Assembly (NCBI RefSeq): GCF_016862215.1
Contig: NZ_BOMN01000098.1
Coordinates: 1 to 64,000 of the forward strand
Origin: Winogradskya humida
GTDB lineage: Bacteria > Actinomycetota > Actinomycetes > Mycobacteriales > Micromonosporaceae
DNA length: 64,000 nucleotides
Reading direction: 5' to 3'
The notes under the pieces were generated by a model. It ran no database searches, was not told the origin of the DNA, and saw nothing but the letters and a program-made list of their open reading frames with translations. Shown in pieces: positions 28,686 through 37,843 of the stretch; the stretch's first letter is position 1, and each line of letters begins with the position of its first letter. Both the position numbers and the translations under genes were made by a program.

Positions 28686-28729
28686 GCATCTTTCACGATC
28701 GAAAACGCCGAGGCACCGTCAGCGAGGGC

Positions 28730-30040
28730 TCAGGCCTGCGCAGTGGTGGTTCCTGCCAGCCCGGTCGCGGCATCCGCGACGGCGGACGACGCGGCGGCTG
28801 CGGAAGCTGCTACGGCGGAGGATGCCGCGGCCGCGGAGGCAGCGACGGCTGCCGGGGCCTCGGCCACCGCCGCCGAGGCACGGCGCCAGCGGGCGGAGGG
28901 GTCGCTCGCGACGACGGGCTTGACGGCCTTGGGGCGGCGGATGGCGGCTTCGCCCCGGTTGGGGAGGGAGAGGCGGATGACCTTGTACCAGGCGGAGGCC
29001 ACCTGCTTGGGGAGCGGGCCACTCGTGTACGTGAGGCCGTACCGCTGGAAGAGGTCCTTGATCTTGGGGGCGATCTCGGCGTAGCGCCGGCTGGGCATGT
29101 CGGGGAAGAGGTGGTGCTCGATCTGGTGGGAGAGGTTGCCGGTCATGATGTGCATGGCCTTGCTGCCGCTGATGTTGGCGGAGCCGAGCATCTGGCGCAG
29201 GTACCACTCGCCGCGGGTCTCGCCCTCGATGGAGGTCTTCTCGAACGTCTCGACGCCGTTCGGGAAATGGCCGCACATGATGACCGAGTGGCTCCACACG
29301 TTGCGGATCAGGTTGGCCGTGGCGTTGGCGGCGAGGGTGTGCAGGAACGACGGGCCGGACAGGGCCGGGTGCACGACGTAGTCCTTGAGCATCTGCTTGC
29401 CGATCTTGCGGCGGACCTTCTTGAGGGCGCTCTTGAACTCGGGGCGCTGGCGGCGCTCCTTGGTGGCGAGGTTCTTGCCGAGTTCGAGGTCGTACGCCGC
29501 GATGCCGTACTCGAAGAAGCAGGCGTTGATGAAGTTCCACAGCGGCTGGCCCAGGTGCATGGGGTGCCAGCGCTGATCCTCGTCGACGCGCATGATGCCG
29601 TAACCGAGGTCGTTGTCGCGACCGACGACGTTGGTGTAGGTGTGGTGCAGCTCGTTGTGCGAGTGCTTCCACTGCTCGGCCGGGGAGGCGTGGTCCCACT
29701 CCCACTTGGTCGAGTGGATCTTCGGGTCGCGCATGAAGTCCCACTGGCCGTGCATGATGTTGTGGCCGATCTCCATGTTCTCGAGGATCTTCGCCACCGA
29801 CAGACCGGCCGTGCCCACCAGCCACGCCGGCGGGAACAACGAGAAGAGCAGCACCCCGCGGCTGCTGAGCTCCAGCCCGCGCTGCCAGGCGATCACCCGC
29901 CGGATGTACGCGGCGTCCTTCTCACCCCGGCTGTTCATGACCTCGTCGCGGATGGCGTCGAGCTCCACGCCGATCGCTTCGATGTCCTCGGGCGTGAGGT
30001 GGGCGATCGGGCTGGACTTCTTGCGCTGGATGGTGGTCAT
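28730..30040 (-). CDS. Membrane acyl-CoA/lipid desaturase (DesA3-like)
   Basis: 436 residues. The three His boxes of membrane di-iron desaturases are present: HNIMH (first), HSHNELHH (second) and HQIEHHLFP (third), with hydrophobic helices between (GVLLFSLFPPAWLVGTAGLSV; FLHTLAANATANLI). It inserts a double bond in a fatty acyl chain using electrons from the ferredoxin-reductase-like protein encoded just upstream (44-base gap). Start ATG at 30040 with GAGGA six bases before. The C-terminal 50 residues are a low-complexity Ala/Ser/Val tail with repeated AAAASSAVA units, not part of the enzyme family. Confidence 0.93.
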   Translation of the reverse strand: MTTIQRKKSSPIAHLTPEDIEAIGVELDAIRDEVMNSRGEKDAAYIRRVIAWQRGLELSSRGVLLFSLFPPAWLVGTAGLSVAKILENMEIGHNIMHGQWDFMRDPKIHSTKWEWDHASPAEQWKHSHNELHHTYTNVVGRDNDLGYGIMRVDEDQRWHPMHLGQPLWNFINACFFEYGIAAYDLELGKNLATKERRQRPEFKSALKKVRRKIGKQMLKDYVVHPALSGPSFLHTLAANATANLIRNVWSHSVIMCGHFPNGVETFEKTSIEGETRGEWYLRQMLGSANISGSKAMHIMTGNLSHQIEHHLFPDMPSRRYAEIAPKIKDLFQRYGLTYTSGPLPKQVASAWYKVIRLSLPNRGEAAIRRPKAVKPVVASDPSARWRRASAAVAEAPAAVAASAAAASSAVAASAAAASSAVADAATGLAGTTTAQA

Positions 30041-30084
30041 AAAATTCCTCGTTTTCGCAGGGAGCGGGGGAAGAGGTAGGAGGG

Positions 30085-31155
30085 TCAGTCTTCGATGCGG
30101 CAGGGGCCCGCCGCGGCTGACACACAGGTTTGTACGGGGATGCTGTCGCCGGCCTCGGCGACGGTGAGCGTCCCGTCGCGCAGGTCGCGGACGGCGCCCT
30201 CGCGCAGCGGGAGAACGCAGCTGAAGCAGATGCCCATCCGGCAGCCGGACGGCATCAGGACGCCGGCGGCCTCACCGGCGTCGAGCAGCGGCACCGAGCC
30301 GTCGGTCTCGAGGACCGTGCCGGACTGCGTGAACGTGACCGTGCCGCCGCCACCGGCGCTGATCAGAGCGGGCCGGAAACGCTCGGTGACGAGCCGGTCC
30401 GCCTGGCCGGCGTCGGCCCAGTGCGCCTCCAGGTCGTCCAGCATCTCGTTGGGCCCGCAGGCCCAGGTCTGCCGGTCGAACAGGTCGGGGACCAGGTCGT
30501 CCAGGTCGGCGGGCTTGATCCGGCCATCGGTACGGGTGTGCCGCTCGACCAGCCGGATCCGTCCCTCGGCGGCGAGCGTGCGCAGCTCGGCGCCGAACAC
30601 GACGGCCTCGTGGGTGCCGGCCGAGTGCACCACCACGACGTCGGACATCTCGTGCAGGGCGCTGCGCAGCATCCCCATGACGGGGGTGATGCCGCTGCCG
30701 GCCGTCACGAACAGCGCCTTGCCGGGGCGCGCCGCCGGCAGCTGGAACTCGCCGGTCGGGACGTCGAGGTGCAGCAGCATCCCGCGCCGGGCCCGGGTGA
30801 GCAGGTGGGTGCTGACCGCGCCGTCGGGCACGGCGTTCACGGTGATCGTGATCCGGCCGTCCTTGCGGGCGGGCGGGCTGGTGATGGAGTAGGAGCGCCA
30901 GAGGCGGACGCCGTCGACGTCGACTCCCACCCGTACATACTGGCCTGGCTCGTGCGGCAGCCAGCCGCGACCGGGCCGCAGCACCAGCGTGACGGCCCTG
31001 TCCGTTTCGGGACGAACCGCATCGACCCGGGCACGCAACACGTTCGCGTTGCGTAGCGGGGCGATCACGTCGAGGTAGTCGGCGGGGACCACCGGCGTGG
31101 TGATGAGTTCCACGACGCGCCAGGCGCCGGTCCGCAGGTTGCGTATAACAGCCAC
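30085..31155 (-). CDS. Ferredoxin-NAD(P)H reductase with C-terminal 2Fe-2S domain (desaturase electron donor)
   Basis: 356 residues, GTG start at 31155. FAD domain with RSYSITSPP at about 88-96; NAD(P)-binding domain with VTAGSGITPVMGMLR and ACGPNEMLDDL; C-terminal plant-type ferredoxin with CRMGICFSC (CX4CX2C) and the fourth Cys in VQTCVSAA. It moves electrons from NAD(P)H through FAD and 2Fe-2S to the desaturase gene product encoded next, as in mycobacterial Rv3230c-DesA3. The same-strand, closely spaced arrangement supports one operon. No strong ribosome site precedes the GTG. Confidence 0.93.
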   Translation of the reverse strand: MAVIRNLRTGAWRVVELITTPVVPADYLDVIAPLRNANVLRARVDAVRPETDRAVTLVLRPGRGWLPHEPGQYVRVGVDVDGVRLWRSYSITSPPARKDGRITITVNAVPDGAVSTHLLTRARRGMLLHLDVPTGEFQLPAARPGKALFVTAGSGITPVMGMLRSALHEMSDVVVVHSAGTHEAVVFGAELRTLAAEGRIRLVERHTRTDGRIKPADLDDLVPDLFDRQTWACGPNEMLDDLEAHWADAGQADRLVTERFRPALISAGGGGTVTFTQSGTVLETDGSVPLLDAGEAAGVLMPSGCRMGICFSCVLPLREGAVRDLRDGTLTVAEAGDSIPVQTCVSAAAGPCRIED

Positions 31156-31265
31156 ATAACAAGGGTCCTGCGTTTCAGGGGTAGAGTCCTGACCACACGA
31201 AGTGAATTCAAGCGTGTTCTTTGTTCGTCCTGCACAAGATTCCGCGTTTAAACGGGAGTATTGCC

Positions 31266-32468
31266 GTGACCGAGCCCCTCCCCGACGTCCGGAGCTACCG
31301 GCTCTCGCCGGACGTGGTCGCTCCGTTACGCGAACGGCTGTCGGATGTCGCGCTGCAGACCATCGATGCGATCACGGCCGAGGTCCCGGCGTACACCGAG
31401 GCTTTCACCGGCCTGCTGGGCAGCAAGATCGAGCGGGCGGTCAAGGCGGCGCTGGGCACGTTCCTCAATCTCGTGGCACGCGCGTACGGCCCCGATCCGC
31501 AGTCGCCCCTGGCCCCCGCACTCGAGGCGGCGTACGCCCTGGGCCGGGGTGAGGCCCGCAGCGGTCGCAGCCTGGACGCCCTGCTCGGTGCCTATCGGGT
31601 GGGGGCACGGGTCGCCTGGCACGAGCTGGCCGCGATCAGTGTCGGCGCGGGGCAGCCCGCCCCGATCATCGCGCACTTCGCCGAGCTGGTCTTCGCCTAC
31701 ATCGACGAGCTGTCCGCGGCGAGCGTGGCCGGGCACGCCGACGAGCTGGCCTCCACCGGCCGGGCCCGGCTGCGCCACCTGGAGCAGCTCGCGCGCGCAC
31801 TGCTCGCGGGCGAGGCCGAGCAGAGCCTGATCGCGGCGGCCGAGCGCGCCGACTGGGCACCCCCGCAGTCGCTGACGGCGGTGCTGGTGCCCGAGCACGC
31901 CGCGCGTACGGTCGTCGATCTGCTCGACGGCCGGACCCTGCAGCTGAGCGAGGCAGGTCCGGGGGTGCAGGATTTCTCGCTGCTGCTCGTTCCCGACGCG
32001 CACGGCACGTCGCGGGCGGCCGTCACCGGTCTGCTGCGCGGGCAGAGTGCGGTGGTCGGCCCGGCCCGCCCGTGGACGCAGGTGCGGGCGTCGTTCGACC
32101 GCGCGGTGCGCACGATGCAGATCCCGGGGCTCTCGCCGGCCGGGCGGGTCGTCGACACCGAGGACCACCTCGCCGTCCTGGTGCTCACGGCCGACCCGCA
32201 GGCCCTCGCCGACCTGCGTGCGAAGGTGCTGGCGCCGCTCGCCGGCGGCCCGGATCTCGCCGCCGCGAAGCTGGTCGAGACGCTGCGCAGCTGGCTGATG
32301 CACCAGGGGCGGCGCGAGGACGTGGCGGCGGAGCTGTTCATCCACCCGCAGACCGTGCGCTATCGCATGACCCGGCTGCGGGAGCTCTACGGCGAACGGT
32401 TGCGCGACCCGGAGTGGCTGTCCGCGCTCACCATCGCACTGGCGGCGCCGTCCGCACCGTCACCGTGA
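31266..32468 (+). CDS. PucR-family transcriptional regulator
   Basis: 400 residues from the GTG at 31266, chosen because GGGAG lies 7 bases before; an upstream in-frame TTG at 31221 lacks one. The N-terminal helical region (about 20-170) and middle GGDEF-like degenerate part lead to a C-terminal HTH_30 domain (LVETLRSWLMHQGRREDVAAELFIHPQTVRYRMTRLREL...), the PucR signature. It is divergent from the reductase-desaturase operon, with 110 bases between starts, so it very likely controls membrane lipid desaturation. The last 41 bases overlap the RsbW-like gene tail to tail. Confidence 0.88.
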   Translation: MTEPLPDVRSYRLSPDVVAPLRERLSDVALQTIDAITAEVPAYTEAFTGLLGSKIERAVKAALGTFLNLVARAYGPDPQSPLAPALEAAYALGRGEARSGRSLDALLGAYRVGARVAWHELAAISVGAGQPAPIIAHFAELVFAYIDELSAASVAGHADELASTGRARLRHLEQLARALLAGEAEQSLIAAAERADWAPPQSLTAVLVPEHAARTVVDLLDGRTLQLSEAGPGVQDFSLLLVPDAHGTSRAAVTGLLRGQSAVVGPARPWTQVRASFDRAVRTMQIPGLSPAGRVVDTEDHLAVLVLTADPQALADLRAKVLAPLAGGPDLAAAKLVETLRSWLMHQGRREDVAAELFIHPQTVRYRMTRLRELYGERLRDPEWLSALTIALAAPSAPSP

Positions 32469-32844
32469 ACCAGACGACCTTGCCCTGAGCCTCCTGCCGC
32501 CACCCCCACCGGGCGGCGAGCGCCTCGACGAGCAGCAGCCCGCGGCCACCGAGCGCCCGGGGCTGCTGCTCGGCCACCGCCGGCGGCAACGAGCTGGAAT
32601 CACCGACCTCGACGCGGACGAACTCGTCGGCCAGGGCCAGGGTCAGGTCACCCGGCGGCGGCGCGTGCTTGACGGCGTTGGCGACGAGTTCACTGGTGAG
32701 CAGAACGGCGATGTCGACGGTGTCCGGCGGCAATCGCCACCGGGTCAGTTGCGCGGTGACGAATTCCCGCCCGGCAGCGCCGGCACCGGAGTCGTCGGGA
32801 AGGGTCAGCCGGGTTATGTGCTCGTCCGTTGGTGAAGGCAACAT
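32428..32844 (-). CDS. RsbW-like ATP-binding protein (anti-sigma-factor kinase family)
   Basis: 138 residues from the ATG at 32844; the frame continues upstream but only through repeat-rich spacer. GHKL fold: N-box ELVANAVKHA, and G-box-like GGRGLLLVEALAARWGWR, as in HATPase_c_2 proteins of actinomycetes. These bind or phosphorylate anti-anti-sigma factors, or serve as small regulatory kinases. No sigma factor or STAS gene is beside it, so it is an orphan. Its end overlaps the PucR gene by 41 bases. Confidence 0.85.
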   Translation of the reverse strand: MLPSPTDEHITRLTLPDDSGAGAAGREFVTAQLTRWRLPPDTVDIAVLLTSELVANAVKHAPPPGDLTLALADEFVRVEVGDSSSLPPAVAEQQPRALGGRGLLLVEALAARWGWRQEAQGKVVWFTVTVRTAPPVRW

Positions 32845-33065
32845 GGGTCCCGCGGACTCGGCAGCCGACGAGGGGTGGCCTGCCGCTGACACACCCTCCG
32901 GGCGACTCCGGAAAACTCCGGTGCCGCACCTGACAAGTGTCCCACCGCGCACCGGGGACCGCATTTCGCCTTTGCCGGGAAAAGCCGCGGCGGCCCACCG
33001 AACCGGTTGGGCCGCCGCGCGACATTTCGGGGCAACATTTCGCCGCGGTATTTTCTCAGCAACCG

Positions 33066-33180
33066 AGGTTGAGCGCGAACGCGGTTGAACGCGAACACGG
33101 TGGAGGCATACACGGTGGAGGCAAAAGCGGTGAGGCAAACGCGGTTGGGGCAAATGCTGTGGGGCAAACATTTGCTGCAA
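33066..33180. repeat. Degenerate 13-18 bp repeats in a 490-bp spacer
   Basis: The spacer 32845-33335 has no convincing gene. Within it, variants of GCGGTTGAACGCGAACAC, ACGGTGGAGGCATAC and GCGGTTGGGGCAAAT follow one another, each with a GGTTG or GGTGG core and a GCAAA or GCGAA end. The surrounding DNA is more AT-rich than its neighbours. Confidence 0.55.
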
Positions 33181-33250
33181 TCGGGGCGGTCGATGACGAA
33201 ACCCGACACTACGAGCCTAACACGAAAAAATTGATCGAATCCGAAATCGG

Positions 33251-33290
33251 CCGGTGCGCGAGCATTAAAACCGGTGCGCGGGCATTAAAA
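33251..33290. repeat. 20-bp x2 tandem repeat
   Basis: CCGGTGCGCGAGCATTAAAA is followed directly by the same 20 bases with one change. It lies just beyond the 3' end of the P450 gene (stop at 33336-33338, minus strand). Confidence 0.85.
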
Positions 33291-33335
33291 CGCCGCTGCG
33301 AATTCCACGGGGGAAGAACTCGCAACGGCGTGTCC

Positions 33336-34538
33336 TCAATGTAGAGCCCCCCGCTGCCGCTGTCCAGCCTCCGCGGCCCGCACGGGCAATGATCGCAGCG
33401 CACGGGACCGGAAGGACGGCCGCCAGCCGAGCTCGCCGACCGGCACCGCGAGCTGCAGATCGGGAAGCCGGCGCAGCACCGCACCGATGGCCTCCTCGGC
33501 TTCGATCCGGGCGAGCGGGGCACCAAGGCAGTAATGAATGCCGTGCCCCAATGACAACTGCCCGGACGTGTCGCGCGTGAGGTCCAGCGTGCCGGGATCG
33601 GGCCACCGCGCCGGATCCCGGTCGGCCGAGGCGATGGCGATCAGCACGGTGTCGCCGGCCGGTATGCGTACCCCGCCGATCTCCAGGTCCTGCTTGGGAA
33701 AGCGCCGCAACGACACCGGCGCGGGTGGCTCGAACCGCATCAACTCCCGCACGGCCCCGGGCAGCAGCCCCGGATCGGCCCGCAGAGCCGCCCATTGCGC
33801 CGGATGCCGCAGCAGGGTGAGCAGCGAGAGCCCGATCAGATTGGCGGAATTCTCGTAGCCCGCGATGATCGTCAGGAATGCGAGCGAGGTCAGCTCGTCC
33901 TCGCTCAAGCGGTCGTCCTCGTCGCGGGCCGCGATCAGGGCGGAGAGAATGTCATCCCCCGGCCGGCTCCGCTTGTCCTCGATGAGCCGCCCGAGAAATT
34001 CCTGAATCTCCAGCACTGCCCGGCCGGCGGCCTTCGGGTCGTCCTTCGGCGGTGCCAGCAGGACAGCGGCCCAGTTCTTCAGCTCCCCGCGCTGCTGCCC
34101 GGGAATGCCGAGCACGTCACAGATCACCGCGACCGGCAGCGGCGCGAATGCCCTGACCAGATCCCCCTGCCCGGCGGCGACAACGGGCTCCAGCAACGCA
34201 TCGGCGACCTGCGCGATCCCGGGCCGCAGAAGCTCCATCCGACGTGGTGTGAAAGCCGACGAAACCAGCCGGCGCAGCCGCGTGTGGTCCGGCGGATCCA
34301 TGTTCAGCAGATTCGCGTCGAGCGCGGGCGGCAATCCGAAACCCTTCCAGGCACCGGGCCCGGCGTGGGCCTTGCTCAGCGAGAGCCGGGGGTCGGCCAG
34401 CGCCGCCCGCGCATCGTCATAACGGGTCACGATCCACGCGGAACTGCCGTCCGGAAGCACGAATTGGTGAACCGGTCCGTCCTCCCGCAACTGCGCATAA
34501 ACAGCGTGCGGATCAGAGACGATAGCTGCCGGCAACAT
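33336..34538 (-). CDS. Cytochrome P450
   Basis: 400 residues from the ATG at 34538 (a GTG at 34553 is an alternative). Length and order match bacterial class I P450s: I-helix FLTIIAGYENSANLIG, K-helix ExxR in VRELMRFE, and the haem loop LSLGHGIHYCLGAPLAR with the Cys ligand. The usual Phe seven residues before the Cys is Leu here. It hydroxylates a small molecule with electrons from a ferredoxin system; no ferredoxin gene is adjacent. The next gene on the same strand, an oxidoreductase, ends 122 bases upstream. Substrate unknown; the sequence resembles the CYP107/105 type of biosynthetic P450s. Confidence 0.93.
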   Translation of the reverse strand: MLPAAIVSDPHAVYAQLREDGPVHQFVLPDGSSAWIVTRYDDARAALADPRLSLSKAHAGPGAWKGFGLPPALDANLLNMDPPDHTRLRRLVSSAFTPRRMELLRPGIAQVADALLEPVVAAGQGDLVRAFAPLPVAVICDVLGIPGQQRGELKNWAAVLLAPPKDDPKAAGRAVLEIQEFLGRLIEDKRSRPGDDILSALIAARDEDDRLSEDELTSLAFLTIIAGYENSANLIGLSLLTLLRHPAQWAALRADPGLLPGAVRELMRFEPPAPVSLRRFPKQDLEIGGVRIPAGDTVLIAIASADRDPARWPDPGTLDLTRDTSGQLSLGHGIHYCLGAPLARIEAEEAIGAVLRRLPDLQLAVPVGELGWRPSFRSRALRSLPVRAAEAGQRQRGALH

Positions 34539-34659
34539 TCTTTCGGTACGCACAACGTGCAATTCAACCGCAAATGCCGCGTCCACGCATCCTCGCCGAT
34601 CCACTGCCTGGTCCGGGCCATACGCTGCTGCCGGGCGATGGCTCATTCCCCGCGGATGG

Positions 34660-35544
34660 TCAGCTTTCCCCCGGGTGCCCGGTCTCGCTCTCGGCCTGCG
34701 CGGCGGCCGCGTCCGCGAGTGCGTAACTGCGCCGGTGGACGATCCGCACCCCACGCTCGGTGACCCAGCGCGCGACCTCCGCGAGGGACTTCCGGGTCTG
34801 CTCGCCGCCTGTGGAGTACGGGATCCCCAGCTCGAACGCAGCGTCGTCGGCGATGGTGATGATCCGTCCCTTGCCGCCGAGCAGCTCGATCGATCCCGGC
34901 AGCTGTCCGTGCCCGGCCGCGTCGTAGACCGCGTCGATGTGTCCTGCCGCGACGAGGCGGGCTCGGTGGGGCCAGCCCTCGCCGTACAGGATCGGCACGA
35001 CGCCCAGCGCCCGCAGGTCGTCGTGGTGGCGGGCCCCGGCGGTGCCGATGACCGTGACCCCCTTGGCAAGCGCGACCTGGGCCGCGAACCGGCCGGTTGT
35101 CCCGCTGGCACCGTGGATCAGCAACGTCTCCCCCGCGCGGACCGCCAGCCGGTCGAGGTCGCGGACCGCCGCGGCACCGGCGATCGGCAGCGTCGCCGCG
35201 TCGGCCCACGAGAGCCCGGCGGGTTTCGGCGCGAGGTTGGTGGCCAGCGCGAACTCGGCGTACGCGCCGGCGTCCGCCCAGCCGAACACCTCCTCGCCGA
35301 CCTCGAAGCCCGCGTCCACCCCGGCGGCGTCGACGATGCCCGCCAGTTCCAGGCCGGGCGTGTGCGGCATGGTGACCGGGAAGACGTGCCGGAGCGCGCC
35401 GCTGCGGATCTTCCAGTCGATCGGGTTGATTCCGGCGGCGCGGACTTTGACGCGTACCTGTAGCGGTCCTGGTTCTGGAATGTCGATCTCGGAGATCCGC
35501 AGGACCTCGGTGCCGCCGTACTCGGTGAAGGTGATCGCTCGCAT
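34660..35544 (-). CDS. NADP-dependent quinone oxidoreductase-like (MDR family, zinc-free)
   Basis: 294 residues. GroES-like N-terminal half (MRAITFTEYGGTEVLRISEIDIPEP...GINPIDWKIRSG) and a Rossmann half with LLIHGASGTTGRFAAQVA as the dinucleotide loop. The catalytic zinc residues of alcohol dehydrogenases are absent, as in quinone oxidoreductases (QOR/zeta-crystallin group). They reduce quinones or enones with NADPH. It is divergent from the LuxR gene at 35683. Confidence 0.88.
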   Translation of the reverse strand: MRAITFTEYGGTEVLRISEIDIPEPGPLQVRVKVRAAGINPIDWKIRSGALRHVFPVTMPHTPGLELAGIVDAAGVDAGFEVGEEVFGWADAGAYAEFALATNLAPKPAGLSWADAATLPIAGAAAVRDLDRLAVRAGETLLIHGASGTTGRFAAQVALAKGVTVIGTAGARHHDDLRALGVVPILYGEGWPHRARLVAAGHIDAVYDAAGHGQLPGSIELLGGKGRIITIADDAAFELGIPYSTGGEQTRKSLAEVARWVTERGVRIVHRRSYALADAAAAQAESETGHPGES

Positions 35545-35682
35545 GGGATTTCCTGACGCCGGAGTTGTTTCGACGCCGGGAAGTCAACTCGCCGGGCGGG
35601 CGCGGCAGCCCACTCGAAGGAGCAGCGTCCACTACCCGAAGGAGCAGTCCCCCGGCCCGCCGGCCTGCCTACCCTGGTTGCC

Positions 35683-36969
35683 ATGGACGCCTGCTGGTCG
35701 GACCCGCGCCACGTGCTCGACGTCGTCGAACGGTTGCTGGCGGTCCCGCGCGCGGACCTGTACGAGTTGTTCACCGCCGAGCTGGAAAAGCTCATCCCGC
35801 ACCACGCCACCGCGATCCAGACCGGCGACTGCGCCCGCAGCCCCCTGGCGGTAGCGGGTGACCCGGCGATCACGGAAGCGGTCACCAGCGCGGAACTGCT
35901 CCGCCTGTCCGAACGCGCAGAAGGACACGCAGAAGTCGGCGGCGCCCTCCTGATCGATGCTGTCCTCGCAGGCGCCGAACGCCGCCTCGTCCTGCTCGCC
36001 TCGGCCCGGTCACTGCTGGTGATAGTCCCCGAGGACCCCGAACCACCGGCCGCCGCCCTGGACGTGGCTGCCCGGTTGTGGCGCGTCCTCAGCACGGACC
36101 AGGGCAAACGTGCGACCGCTCAGACCCCGGACCTGCTGGCGGGCAACCTGGCAGCGGCCGCCGCCCGGGCCCGGACGATCACCGATCTCGGCCAGAGCTG
36201 GTCGACCACCCTCACGAGCCTGCTGGCGGTGCTCCGATCGGCCCGCCTCACCGACCCGGTGGCGCGCAGGACAGCCACCGATCTCGCCGCCGAAGCCCTC
36301 ATCGAGCTCAAGGCCGTGGCCGACCGCGACCAGGAGCTCTCCGCGGAACCGGCGAGCGCGTCGTTCGCCGCCCTGGAGGACCAGCTCGCCCCGCTCGTCC
36401 GTCACACGCACATCGACATCACCCTGGCCGGTTCCGCGGAGGACGGCTTGATCCCGCAGGACATCGCGCACACCGCCCGCGCGGTGACCCGGGGCCTCGT
36501 GCTCGCCGCGATCGACCGGCCGAGGACCACCCGCATCCGGGCGTCCTGGCGCCTCGGAAGCCAGGCACTGCACATCACGGTCCGCGACGACAGCACCGAC
36601 GGGAGCGGCCCGGCCCACGACATGAGCGGCTCAGCCCACGACGTGAGCGGACCGGCCCACGACGTGATCCGGCGGCTCGCGGCGCTCGGAGGCGGCTGGG
36701 AGGTCGATGCCGTCCCCGGGTGGGGAACCACGGTGACCGCGAGCCTCCCGCTGGGCATCGAGGCGCCGGCGGACATACGCCCCCTCGACCGGCTCAATCC
36801 GCGGGAGCTGGAGGTGCTCGCGGGGATCACCCAGGGCCTGCGGAACCGTGCGATCGCCGAGCGTCTTCAACTCAGCGAGCACACGGTCAAGTTCCACGTC
36901 CGCAACATCCTCGACAAGCTCCAGGTGAGCTCCCGCGGCGAAGCGGCCGCCCTGAGTTTCAGGCGGTGA
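35683..36969 (+). CDS. LuxR-family regulator with degenerate sensor-kinase-like domain
   Basis: 428 residues. N-terminal part (about 1-150) is a GAF-like sensory region. The middle (about 155-355) resembles a histidine-kinase-type dimer plus ATPase fold, ending ALHITVRDD...GWEVDAVPGWGTTVTASLPLG, but without a visible phospho-His. The C-terminal LuxR helix-turn-helix (about 365-428) is clear: LNPRELEVLAGITQGLRNRAIAERLQLSEHTVKFHVRNILDKL. A 21-bp x3 in-frame repeat (36607-36669) is inserted where the ATP lid would be. Probable targets are the divergent oxidoreductase and itself. The end overlaps the LLM gene by 11 bases. Confidence 0.85.
   Translation: MDACWSDPRHVLDVVERLLAVPRADLYELFTAELEKLIPHHATAIQTGDCARSPLAVAGDPAITEAVTSAELLRLSERAEGHAEVGGALLIDAVLAGAERRLVLLASARSLLVIVPEDPEPPAAALDVAARLWRVLSTDQGKRATAQTPDLLAGNLAAAAARARTITDLGQSWSTTLTSLLAVLRSARLTDPVARRTATDLAAEALIELKAVADRDQELSAEPASASFAALEDQLAPLVRHTHIDITLAGSAEDGLIPQDIAHTARAVTRGLVLAAIDRPRTTRIRASWRLGSQALHITVRDDSTDGSGPAHDMSGSAHDVSGPAHDVIRRLAALGGGWEVDAVPGWGTTVTASLPLGIEAPADIRPLDRLNPRELEVLAGITQGLRNRAIAERLQLSEHTVKFHVRNILDKLQVSSRGEAAALSFRR
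36607..36669 (+). repeat. 21-bp x3 in-frame repeat in the LuxR gene
   Basis: The units encode GPAHDMS, GSAHDVS and GPAHDVI (residues 309-329), in the presumed ATP-lid loop. Confidence 0.9.
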
Positions 36970-37834
36970 GCGCGGCGAGCGTCCGCCATTGCCGTAGTGG
37001 CAGCTCGCCGGGCAGCGCCCCGATCACGCTCAGGCAGACGTGGTCGGCACCGGCGTCGAGGTGCTCCCGGACGCGCTGCCCGATCTCGTCGACGCCGCCG
37101 CGGGCCACGAGATCGTCGACGAGACCGTCCGGGCCGGCGCTCAGGTCGTACCCCAGGGATCGCAGCATTTCTGCCCGATTGGGCAGGGCCTCCACGACGT
37201 ATTGGCGGGCTGCGGCCCGGTCCTCGACCCGCTCGCCCACGCCGGTGCGGTCGGCCGGGAGGACGGGCAGCACCACGCCGAGGAACGCCGCCGGACCCAT
37301 CAGTGCCCGCGCCATCCGGGTGTGCCCGACCGGCATCCCCATCGGCAACGCGCCGTCGGCGTGCGAGGCGGCCAGCCCGAGCATTCCCGGCCCGACCGCC
37401 CCGAGCACGCGCGGTGGCCGCTTCTCGGCGTTCGGCGGGCCGAACGACACCTCGTCCAGCCGCTCGAGGTAGGCGCGCATCGTCGGCAGGCGCGGCCCGA
37501 ACGGGAGCCCGCGCATCTCGCTCACCGTCCACGGATGCCCGACACCGAGACCCAGCAGAAAACGCGGGCCGTACGCCTCGTGCAGCGTCCGCTGTGCCTG
37601 CACCATCACGGTGGCGTCCCGGCCGTGGATGCTCGCCACGCCCGTCGCCACCGTGATCGCGCTCGTCGCGGACAGCACGAGCGTCGCCTGGGTCAGCGCC
37701 TCGCGGCCGAACAGCTCACCGAGCCACAGCGCCGAGTATCCGAGCTGTTCGAGCTCGGCCGCGGCGCGCAGGGCGGACGACAGGCGTACCTGATCGAATT
37801 GATTGGTCCAGATGCCGACCCGCCCGATCTCCAT
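36959..37834 (-). CDS. LLM-class (F420-dependent) oxidoreductase
   Basis: 291 residues with the luciferase-like monooxygenase TIM barrel: GRVGIWTNQF at the start, ELEQLGYSALWLGE, ITVATGVASIHGRDA, RFLLGLGVGHPW, and VDEIGQRVREHLDAGADHVCLSVIG at the end. The actinobacterial subgroup with this layout (often annotated TIGR03620 type) uses F420. Its substrate is unknown. Convergent with, and overlapping by 11 bases, the LuxR gene; 9 bases downstream of the dehydrogenase pseudogene on the same strand. Confidence 0.85.
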   Translation of the reverse strand: MEIGRVGIWTNQFDQVRLSSALRAAAELEQLGYSALWLGELFGREALTQATLVLSATSAITVATGVASIHGRDATVMVQAQRTLHEAYGPRFLLGLGVGHPWTVSEMRGLPFGPRLPTMRAYLERLDEVSFGPPNAEKRPPRVLGAVGPGMLGLAASHADGALPMGMPVGHTRMARALMGPAAFLGVVLPVLPADRTGVGERVEDRAAARQYVVEALPNRAEMLRSLGYDLSAGPDGLVDDLVARGGVDEIGQRVREHLDAGADHVCLSVIGALPGELPLRQWRTLAALTA

Positions 37835-37843
37835 CCGCTCAGA

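Noticed and set aside
28575-28729. Known lithium/sodium riboswitch class
   Set aside because: I could not match the defining conserved bases of any named class by eye, so it is only listed as a candidate leader.
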